In this document: positions 33,289-43,565 of the stretch, piece by piece
Numbering within the stretch: the first letter of the stretch is position 1
How the letters are laid out: every line of letters starts with the position of its first letter
Origin: Pseudeuparius sepicola
Lineage: Eukaryota; Arthropoda; Insecta; Coleoptera; Anthribidae
Reading direction: 5' to 3'
Assembly (NCBI GenBank): GCA_963920635.1
Contig: OY987306.1
Coordinates: 11,860,001 to 11,924,000 of the forward strand
Length of the DNA: 64,000 nt
The notes under the pieces: model-generated
The model's input: only the letters and a program-made list of their open reading frames with translations
Told to the model about the DNA's origin: nothing
The model's database searches: none
Position numbers and translations under genes: made by a program

Positions 33289-34450
33289 TCACTTTTCTTA
33301 ATAAAATGTATTTTAATATGACATGTAAACTTGTCAACTTGACAACGAACAAATATTTTATTTCGGATAAATTCGTTGTAACAGACATATTTGCATGTTT
33401 TTATGTTATAAAAGATTCTGCAACAATGGTGTTTTTAGCATTAAACCACCCAGTAAATTTGTTTGGTCATATATGGCTCCAGTGGTGATCGCTTGTACCT
33501 AAATTCAGTTTTTCAGCACTCATCTGCTATTCCGGACTCGGCTAGGAAACAGCAATGATTCGTCCTGAAAAACTTGATTTTTTTGTTACAAAAATAACTA
33601 TTTATGTAGATAGATACATTATAAATAGGTATATTAAAATCAAAACATTGTTTTTCTTATGCTTCTCTCTAAAGAAAGGGGTTTTTTCTTATCGGACAGT
33701 TCCTTGCATTTTTAATTTTGTATTTCCAGACTATTTTTAAGCTCCTGTCTTGCTTGTTGAGTATCTTCTTTGAGCTATTTTTTTACTTGATGTTATAGCT
33801 TGGAGTAATTCGTTTCTAGCAGTTTTGCCTCTGACATAGTATTCAACAGACCCTTCTCGACTGCTTCGATGGTTTACTTGCTTAATAAAAAAAAACACTG
33901 ACTTATACACATGTGGATGTGGTTTCAATGTATCAGTTTTTCTTGGTAGTTTTGTGCCGGTGGACTTTAAAAGATCCACTGCATGAACAGCAGCAAAGAT
34001 TATTATTATCGTCATTTTTCATGAAATCAGTACCTACAATACAGACAAAAAATTATAAGGCACTTTTATGTCTCTTGATAATACAGCAATTCTAATTTTA
34101 AATTTCCAATTATGAAGAAGTAGGTACCTACAGAAACGCCTATGCCACTTTGGTGCATGGCCTCAAAAGTTAATTTAAATTACAAAATTACTTACCGATG
34201 GATTATTATCCTCAAACATTTTAGTTTGAAGGGAAGTGCCACAAGCCGCCAGCTATAGAATAATAACTCGAAAAAGTATCTAAATACCACATACTGACAC
34301 CTATCACCATGTTGGATATTAAAATATTGTGTAAAAAGTTGCTTACTACTTGGGTCGATTTCCGTCTCACATATTTTATAATACACATAGAGATTTGACT
34401 CCTTCCTGGTATTATTTATTCAAAGGTGGTAATTATCTATGTACATGTGA
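33289..34450. other. Intergenic DNA with small ORFs only
   Basis: A 92-codon minus-strand ORF (34015-33737) has no recognised motif. TTTGACTCCTTCCTGG at about 34394 matches the interior of the AACCAGCAG MITE. No gene is supported. Confidence 0.4.
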
Positions 34451-35240
34451 CAAATATCATTAAAATTAATAGTTTAAAAGATACCTATAGCAAAAAAACA
34501 AAATTTAGGGCCTGTTTCAAGAGCCCTTAATGTAGAGATTTGGCCAGAAAAGTAAGGGTAGCTTTATTTTTCGAATTGAATACCTGTTACCGTCGATGGC
34601 CTCAATCAACGCTGTTACTGAAATGCTGAAACCAGTGGCACTTCCTGGATTTAAAGATAAAGGAGGCTAATATTGGGTTTTTAATTTCTTTACTGTTATT
34701 GCAAATTAATTTTATTAATAAAAATGTAAATAAATCAATATTTATTTAATTCCCTCATTTCCTGATTTTCTTCCTACACTTAATAGTTTCTTCTATTCCT
34801 AAACTAGTAACATACCTATTAAGTAACGGTTTAGGCTATAAGTAAGTCCATTGTTACGAACACTGACACATAATGACTGACACGTATTAAAAAAAAATTA
34901 CATATCTGTTCTTAATTAAAACACAATTATCACTGGTGCCTTGTTAGCGCGGCATCCGCGCCACCATAGCAATCAACCAACATACTAATTGTTGCCTGTC
35001 AGATAATTAGAAGTATAGTTTATCTATTACAATAGTTTTTCTTTCATCGAAGAAAAATTATAGTACAAAACTCGAGTTGTAAGCTTATTGCATACTCGTG
35101 GAATTACAGCACTCGCCGCTGCGCGGCTCGTACGTAATAAGCTGTTTGCAACTCTCGCTATGTAATATACTATTACGCATAAGAAAAATATATTGGATCC
35201 TCCTTATATTTCTGACGCCTAATTGGCCTTTCTTTTCTAG
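34451..35240. repeat. Intron/5' segment duplicated at about 58855-59236
   Basis: TATCATTAAAATT, AGGCCTGTTT/AGGACCTGTTT, TTATTAATAAAAATRTAA and CTGATTTTCTTCCTRCACTT occur in the same order before both zinc-finger exons at 35241 and 59237. This is a duplicated gene segment and not only a shared domain. Confidence 0.65.
34591..34611. mobile_element. Micro-element, 21 bp, with empty site in paralogue
   Basis: CGTCGATGG and CAATCAACG are separated by three bases (CCT). CTGTTAC flanks it exactly on both sides (34584-34590 and 34612-34618). In the paralogous segment, GTGTTAC at 58965-58971 is present once and followed by similar downstream sequence (GTGCTAAAACCAG), so the insertion is directly demonstrated. 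Confidence 0.85.
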
Positions 35241-37028
35241 CTCAGATTGTGCCCTGTATGGCTCAGTTCAACAGCAGGAAGACAACAGCTGGCTTATAGT
35301 TAACCACTAGCCTGATACAGATGACTTCAAGCATGTGCCATGTGGTGATAATGTAAGTGATGATTCGCAACACGGAGCTGACTGGAAATGCCATAAGGAG
35401 TTTAATATTGAGTGCAAATATTCCAAACAATCTGCTAACAATAAACTGAATTTGGCATACCGCCGGCTGCAGTGCGAACCACAGAAAGTCTTTGGTGATA
35501 AAGACAATGCTAATAACCCATTAGAGAAGCCCATGTTTAACTGCCACGATGATACGCCATTAGAAAAGAAACCAACTCGCATATTTAATTGCATAATGTG
35601 CTTGTTTCATTCTGCCTTGCAGCAGAACATTTGGAACCGTTACAAAAAACTGGACATCATAGCAAATGCTCATTTCAGAAACAGGACAAGTATTTCTGTC
35701 TGATGTTGGAAATCAGGATGCTGATGCTGAAGGTCCTATCTTCGATGAAAGTTTGGGCAAAAACCATGAAGTCGAACTACTCAAAAAGAGAGTGTACATT
35801 AGCTGCGAATTTTGCAAATATATTTACAATGATCGACGATCATATAAATTACACCTCTATAAGAAACATGAAGTCAAAGACGAGCAGCCCTCCGACCAAA
35901 GATTTTTGGTCGGAGGAGCAGCCACTTAAATGTCAACACTGTCCATATCATACATTTTTTGGTGGAAACCTTAAGAGGCATATGAGATCCAAACATGAAA
36001 AAAAACTTTTGCCAATTCTGAGAGTATTCTTGCAAGTCCCAACCAACATTCACAGCACACCTCTATAAGAAACATAATGTCAAAGATAGGGAACCTTTCA
36101 AATGCCCGCTTGCGATTTTCACACATTTGAAAAGGGGAATTTGAAATCACATATTAACCGGATGCACGAAAAAAAATTCGCTTGCTAAAAGTATTCTTTC
36201 AAAGTGAATAATCAGCCAGCCTAGCAAAAGCATCAAGTTGAGGTTCACAGCGATTCCTCATGTACGCCATACAAGTGCTCTAAGTGTGGCTTCAGTTCAT
36301 TCTACAAGAAAAGTATTAAACAACATGGAGTGAGTGTTGATGCCTTGAAACCAAGATTTAGTTGCAAAATCTGGGAGTATTCTTGCAAGTCTCAACAAAC
36401 ACTCAAAGCACACCTCTATAAGGAACATAATGTCAAAGATGGGGAACCTTTCAAATGTACACATTGCGATTTTCACACATTTCATAAGGTGCATTTGAAA
36501 TCACATATTAACTCGACGCACGGAAAAAACATTACTTGTCAAAAGTGTTCTTTCCAAGCAAATTCTGAACCAGTCTTGCGAAAGCACCAAGCTGAGGTTC
36601 ACAGTGATTCCTTGTGTATGCCATACAAGTGCGTCAGTTGTGACTACAATTCATTTTGCAAGCAAAATTTCAAATGACATGAAATGAGGGTTCATGCTCT
36701 CAAACCAAGATTTAGTTGTAAAATCTGTGAATATTCTTCCAGTTACCAACTAGCAGTCACAGTACACCTCTATAAGAAACATAATATAAAAGATTTACAG
36801 CCTCTCAGATGTGCGCTTTGTACCTATTACACTTTCCATAAGTCTCAAATGAGAAATCATATAGAAAAAGTACATCGGAAACAAGATTTATTTATTTGCA
36901 ACAAGTGTTCTTTTACGACTAAAAAAAAATCTTACCTGAGAAAGCATCATATTAAAGAGCATGATAATACTTCTAAATTGAATGATATCATGGAAAACCA
37001 TGAATTATCATATAGAAGCAACATGTAA
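35241..37028 (+). pseudogene. C2H2 zinc-finger pseudogene (chimeric paralogue)
   Basis: After an acceptor ending TTTTCTAG the exon reads SDCALYGSVQQQEDNSW, closely matching the gene at 59237, but TGG has become TAG at about 35310. The shared part runs to about 35700 (FNCIMCLFHSALQQN). From there the sequence switches to the family seen at 42856 (DVGNQDADAEG). Fingers include CEFCKYIYNDRRSYKLHLY, CTHCDFHTFHKVHLKSH, CQKCSFQANSEPVLRKH, CKICEYSSSYQLAVTVH and CNKCSFTTKKKSYLRKH. Frames break at the 26-bp palindrome (35890), near 36110-36230, and by a TGA at about 36676. The 3' flank GAGGAAGAACGTTTAATT is shared with 43545. It would have been a nuclear DNA-binding protein. Confidence 0.75.
35890..35915. 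mobile_element. Palindromic insertion, 26 bp, 8-bp TSD, in a zinc-finger exon
   Basis: Arms CTCCGACCAAA / TTTGGTCGGAG with a small loop. GAGCAGCC is duplicated exactly (35882-35889 and 35916-35923). The paralogue at 43056-43063 has a single GAGCAGCC followed by CTTAAATG, the empty site. The 34 added bases shift the frame. Confidence 0.85.
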
Positions 37029-40000
37029 GACGACAAAAACTCAATCCATTGATAGGTACCGAGGAAGAACGTTTAATTATGAATTAGTATTGCGTGGTAT
37101 CCGAATAAAGGAGAAATTAGACAACAAGGATGGTAATTAGAAAAATCTGAACTTTTGATAAATATGTTGATTGTGTTTTTTGTTGCTCTAGTCTCTCTTG
37201 GTAACAACCGACAGCATTTTATTACTTTCTCCTTTCTCTGCTGGCATTACTTAGTCTAGTTATACACTCTTTGAAGCATTTAAAGTAAATGAACAAATTA
37301 AATCATGAGGAGTAAAATATATTTGTTTTTTTAAGGTTATGGAAAAGTATTACTAAGAAAAGGTGTTTAGAATTAAGAGTGTCACTATACTCCAGTCTGA
37401 ATAAAATAGAAAGTAGGTCAGTCTTGCGCAATGCGGCATTTGGATCGATGATCAAAAACAGAGTTGCCAAACGTGGCATATAAAGCTTTCTTTTTGTATG
37501 TATTTTTTAAGGGAATAGTTGTGCCTTTGTGAGGTCTTCTTTGCCTATAATTTGAGTGTATTGCAAAACAATTATTATCCACAAACATTTTCAAAAAAGC
37601 AAAGTTGGCTTTTTACTTTAAAAATTAAGATCCTGGTGTATCTTTTAATTCTAAACAACTTTTCGTAGTAAAACTTGTTCCTAACCTTTAAAATTAGCAT
37701 AGTTGATGAAATGATAACTTTCTCTTTTTTTTTCTCATTTACATTTCAGTTTTTATGTGTTATGATATAGGTAGCATAGGAATATGATAATGTGTTATTT
37801 TATATTTTGTAAAGATCATTGCATTGTAAGGTAATGTAAGTATTTACAGTTTTGTAGTATTTAATGCCAGAGAATAATAATTATTATTATGTTTGAATTT
37901 CTTATTTAAATATTACCTGTTACCATTGAGTCAGGGAATACAAAGAGGTTGGATGCCAAAAATCTGAGCTGGTTCAAGAACAATAAAAATAAGATTCTTG
38001 TTGGACCGACCCTATTGTTGGCGGTGAGATTCAACATCCTTTCACTTAATGGGGTAACTAAGCTATTACTTATTTTTTGGTATAGGTACTGTAAAAGCAA
38101 CAATATTTATGATAAAAGGTTTCCAAAAGAAGTGAGCAAATGTACCTTGTACCCTATGTTTATTTACTTAAAATGTCAAACTTATTATTAATTAATTTTG
38201 TGTTCTTCTATAGTTAGCAATAAAGATATATTTTTAATTTTTTCTTTAGTTTATGTACAAGATTTGTGTAGTTATTAATAAACTCTACATGTTCTATTTT
38301 TAAACCAAGGGTTTTTGTTCCGCTTGCGGTGGCTGATGTTTACATAAAGTGGGACTCTTTCTGGCCCATGGATACATACCTATGCAAGTGTTTACATGGG
38401 ATTATTGATAGAACTAACCTATATATTTTGTGGCTAGAACTAGAGATGGACGAGAGTGCAGTCGACGGTGGTTGTATGTAAGTCAAGTGTAGTTAATACA
38501 CGTATAATACCAAATGCACCCATTTATTTAACCACCTACCTATAAGCACAGAAAAATCATCAAAATAAAAGGAGGCACCACTTCGGCGACATAGGTGAAG
38601 CCGCATCCGCAACAATTTAGATTATAAACACCTTCAGAATGTAGGCTTTTTTATTTGTTCAGTGTTTAAAAAACGAAGATTTCCAGTAAGTTATTCCAAA
38701 TTCTATTTTATCCTGTATATTCTAATTTATTTTTCATTTCAGAGGGATTATAAATACTAGAGTATGGTTAGGCAATGATTACCCAAAAAATAAAATCCAC
38801 TTTCGGAAGACTTTACTTAAAATTCAAGCTAATATGAATTAATTTCAGAAGAACTTCGAAGAAACATGTTTTAATTATACACTGTGTTTCACTTTCCATG
38901 CCACATATCTCAGGTACCTATATATAATATAACTGAGGATTAATTTTAAATTTAGATGGGAAGTTCATACTTAAAATGTGATTGTTTTGAGGAAATCAAC
39001 TTTGGTATTGGCATGTAACCTTGTGTGGAACATTGAGGTTGATTTTTCAAAAATATATATATTAGTGACTTTTTCTTGACATTTTGATTTTAGATTCATA
39101 TTCAGCATCATGTTCTGGTGTTTTATTTCAGTTACATTTTGAGTATATGTATTTCTCATATGAAATTAATGTGATTTGTTTTAGATAAAAGGGCTTACTC
39201 AAGGAAAGTGAACATGTTATCATTTTTTAGGGTGTCCTAAGAAAGAGGTCATCCATTTAGCACTAGATGATTAAAATCAAAATTTTTATTATTTTAATAA
39301 TAATTTTATTTTTAATTATTCATCCTTCGATGGTGAGGAATCGATAGAGGAGATGAAAGTATATGTTGACTAATTCTAACCACTAAGTCATTTTCTTGAC
39401 AGAAAATTGTGTAAATAAATTGACAAGAATTTCCAGTGTTATAATCTTCCTTAACAGGGATTGTCCTGGCTGGACCAACACTATATTAAAGACCTGTGCA
39501 TAGCGCTGTTTCAAGCGATCGCCACTGGCGCTACACGACGAAACAAATTTACACGGTGGTTTCAGTTAAAACACCATTGTTGCAGAATCTTTTATAAAAT
39601 AAAAACATGCAAATATGTCTGTTACAACGAAGTTAATATTCAAAATAAAAAAATATTTGTTTGTTATTTCCCTCTAATTTGACAAGTTCACATGGCATAT
39701 TTCCATACATTTTCTAAGAAAAGCGAGTCTAAAAAGCAAGCAAGAGTATTTGGTACCTTTTGGTTTGAGCCGCAGTCCATGGCTAGTTGTAGTATGTGAA
39801 AGCATAAAACACCATAGATTTTTCAGTTTCTTCTTTATATGGAGGACTATTGGTTCGCTTGGAAGCTATACACAAAATTTTTTATTTTCATTCCTGCATA
39901 CATTAAAAAATACTCTTCCAAAATAATATCTTTAATTTTCGCTTCTTCAGCTGGTTGATCAGATCATACCATAATTCCAAAATAGTGTTTGTTCTTCTGA

Positions 40001-41680
40001 AATTCACCTAATGGTCTGTGCATACCATTTTCTTCATGTGCACGAAAATTTCATGTTTTCACAGACAAATCTACCTCGAAAAGCCGTAAAAAGAAGGTAA
40101 ATCGTAATAAAGCTGAATATTTCAAATATTTTGGATTTTTTAAACGTCAGAAACTGACATCCCAATACCCCCAGAATGCCCTCCTATAACCTATCATTTT
40201 TTTCTTGTGTTGTTTAGACTAACATGATTTTTAAATTTTTCTAATTTTATTGTGAACAATCTGTATAAGATATAAAGCAACGGGACTAGGGGAATTATTA
40301 GAAAATATAATAATTTAGGTGAATTTTAATCCAACAAAAAATATTTTTGAAATACACTTCCTACTGTTCACAAAGGGCACTTTACTGCATAATATATGGT
40401 ATTGAAAATCTGAATTTGGGGGTTTTAGTTATGACAAAACCAACTGCACTATTCATTTTTTCCTTAAACGGCCTATTATTCTTTCATCGTTCGAAAAATG
40501 TAAATTTACAAAAATTATAAATATATTACAATGTATGTCTATTGGAGTACTATACAGGGTGCCCCCGTTTGTTTGATAAGGGATTTGACATTTTGTAGAA
40601 AGCTCAATATAAGGTAAACAAACATATAAACATAGGTCCCAAAGTTCTTCGTTTCTGAGATACAAGGCGTTGTAGTTCTTTCTTTGAAATTGAATTATGG
40701 CAATATATCCCAAAATATTCAAGCTGCTAAACTGAAATTTGGCACTGCTATATTTTTGGGGATGGAGAATAAGCTGAAAGTGCAAATTTTTACATATCTC
40801 ACAGAGGGCGACACTTGCGCTATTTTTGGATTGTGCTTTTACTCATAACTTTTTTGAGGCTATCTTTTTGATCTTGCAGGTCCATCAATTTAGTGCATTT
40901 TTTCTTTTGCCACAAAAGTGTACTTCATAACGATAAAATCAACCGTTTGGGTCGACATTGCCAAGATGTGCCCAAAAACACCTGTTAACTAAACTATTCG
41001 AAACATAAAATTATCATCTACCGCTGTCAAATGTTACAGATCAACTGTACCATTTCTAGTGAAAAAAAAAATCCCTATGAACTATGAGACAAAAATTATT
41101 CGCTTTCAAAATGAAATAAGGATTTAATTTGACAAAATTTTACCCTATTTCAAGAAAACCAATGGTGTTTTGACCAATATCCATTTGGCATTTTTTCTTA
41201 ATTTTAAATGTACAGTTGATTTTAAAGCAGTAGGTGAAAATTGTATGTTTCGAATGTTTGAGTTAACACGTGTTTTGGGGCAATTTTTGGAAATTTTAAC
41301 CCAAATATCATTACATCAATTCGTAGTGAAAATTTACAATGCTAAAAAACGTTTTCTAATATGTCTTTGAACTATTCGTTGTGCCAGAGTAATGTTTTGT
41401 ATTAAATACAGTTAAAAAAACCTTTCTGAGGTTCATAATGCAGTGACCAGAGGATTGAATTTTAGAGGAGAAATTACCAGATTGTAATAATCATTGTTAC
41501 TATTTGCTTAATATGTTAAATGTTGACAAATATATTTAAAGTCCTTGTAATGTAAGTTTTGTATTATCTATAATAAACTGTTTATGCAAAATGTTCTTAA
41601 TTAACAATAGTGCCTTTCTTGTACTGACTTAATAAAAATATAATATTAATATAATTTTAGTGCATTGCCTTTACATATAC
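37029..41680. other. Long intergenic stretch, repeats only
   Basis: AT-rich, no supported gene. It holds a fragment TAGAACTAACCTATATATTTT (38413), also found at 18173; a reverse copy of the AAAAGGTACCAAATACTC motif (39740); and a TATACAGGGTGCCCCCG end (40550) of the small CCCTGTA-type repeats. Confidence 0.4.
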
Positions 41681-42455
41681 AAGTAGTAATAAAATTATTA
41701 GGTTTCGACCAACGTTTATTACAAGTTAAAATTTTGGTATTTTTTTACTCTTGAAATATAAATTATTTTTTATTTTTAATTTTGACACGTGTTTCGGCCT
41801 TTTTTAAGACATCATCAGGTACATATAATTGTACAGTTTGTGTTATATAATTGTTGCTTTTGGTCTCAATAATTATTATTGTTTTTGAATTTTTGTTGCT
41901 CATAAATTATAAATAATTATTCCAATTGCATGGTATGGATCTTCCTTCCTCCAAATATTACTTATATTTGTTGTGTATGTTATTTTCTTTTATTTTTACG
42001 TACTGTACTATTTGTTTATGCTTTTTGGAGGTAGGGTGTATGTTGTATTTTTATAAGATGATTTTTTAATTTTTATATCATGGCAGATAAAATACGAATC
42101 CTTTCCAAAAAGCATAAACAAATAGTACAGTACATAAACATAAAAAAAAATAACACACACCAAATATAAGTAATATTTGCAGGAAGGAAGATCCATACCA
42201 TGCAATTGGAATAATTATTTCTAATTTATGAACTACAAAAATTCAAAAATAATAATAATTATTGACACCAAAAGCAACAATAGTTATATAACAAAAACTG
42301 AGCAATTATATGTACCTGATGATGGCTTAAAAAAAGGCCGAAACACGTGTCGAAATTAAAAATAAAAATAATGTATATTTCAAGAGTAAAAACTAATACC
42401 AAAATTTTAACTTGTTATAAACTTTGGTCGAAACCCAGGAATTTTATTACTACTT
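41681..42455. mobile_element. Long foldback element with ribozyme-like motifs
   Basis: Arms of about 350 bp start AAGTAGTAATAAAATTATTA and end with the complement, centre near 42070. Each arm carries a CTGATGA...GGCCGAAACACGTGTC block facing outward. The arms differ by scattered substitutions and small gaps. Confidence 0.75.
42315..42351 (+). ncRNA. Hammerhead-like core motif (candidate)
   Basis: CTGATGA is followed by a pairable stem (GGCTT / AAGGCC), then GAAAC, loop ACGT, GTC. This matches the hammerhead core order CUGAUGA, stem II, GAAA, short stem III, cleavable C, in the minimal form reported for Penelope-like elements. A convincing stem I was not found. The mirrored copy is at 41784-41819 on the minus strand. 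Confidence 0.35.
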
Positions 42456-42855
42456 ATTGAATAACGACCAGGAAAAACAAAACAATTTAGATATACATAG
42501 TATCGAATAAAGGCAGTTTAAACAAAGGATTAAAGATCACATAGTTTCTGGGGCCTTTGATTCCTTTGATGATTATCTTGACCTACATTTTAATTGATTT
42601 GCAATAATTTGTTTTATCTAGTGACTGTCTAGCAAAATTTAGCAGAAAACTGTTTTTTTACTGGACATTATTCTTCAAATATTCCCTTATATCAGTCACT
42701 GATGATACACATGACATTGGTTTCATTGTAATTTTGTAACGTTTAATTTTGAATTTATAGTTTTTTTATATATCTGTATATTAAAAACCCTTGTATTGTA
42801 TGTTTGCTTTATTGATAATGAACTCTTTAAAAATACTTAATACCTTTTTTTGCAG

Positions 42856-43565
42856 TGACCCCGATGATGTAAAACAGGATGCTGATGCTGGAGATCTTAA
42901 TTATTATGAAGGTAGTTCAGCAAAAAAGTTCGGAATCAAACTACACAAAAAGATAGTTTGTTACACGGCAGCTTAGCTGTGAGTTTTGCGAGTACTCTTG
43001 CAAGGATTCACGAGCATACAAATCACACCTCTATAATAAACATGAAGTCAAAGATGAGCAGCCGCTTAAATGTCAGCAATGTCCATGTCATACACTTTTT
43101 GCATATAAATTTAGGAATCATACGAGACAAACTTCAGTTGCAAAGAATGTTCTTTCAAAGTAAATACTGAAGTGCACACTGACTCTTCATGCAAAACACA
43201 CAAATGTTGTAAGTGTGATTTCAGTTCATTCTACAAGACCAGTGTTAAAAGACATGAAAAGAGGGTTCACGTCCCCAAGTTTAGTTGCCAATTCTGCGAG
43301 TATTCCTCCAGCTACCAAACAAATTTTACCTCACACCTCTTTAAGAAATATAAAGTAAAAAATGTGAAACCTTTAAAATGTCCTCACTGTCAGTATAGTA
43401 CTTTTTCTAAAGAAAATATGAATAACCATGTTAAACTGGTAAAAGTGTTCTTTCAAAGTCAATACTCGTTTGACGTTATTAAAGCATAAAGCTGAGGTGA
43501 AGTGTGAAGCAGTGTCCGAAACACAAGGCGTTGGTGTTGAGGAAGAACGTTTAATTCTGAATTAG
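42856..43565 (+). pseudogene. C2H2 zinc-finger pseudogene
   Basis: An acceptor (TTTTTTGCAG) at 42855 precedes SDPDDVKQDADAGD, like the second half of the 35-kb pseudogene. CEFCEYSCKDSRAYKSHLY appears after a frameshift near 42960. Later fingers CCKCDFSSFYKTSVKRH, CQFCEYSSSYQTNFTSHLF and CPHCQYSTFSKENMNNH follow from 43200. The last finger is truncated. The end shares GAGGAAGAACGTTTAATT with 37058. Confidence 0.7.

Noticed and set aside
33737..34015. 92-codon minus-strand ORF
   Set aside because: Some protein-like composition in its second half, but no family and no splice context.
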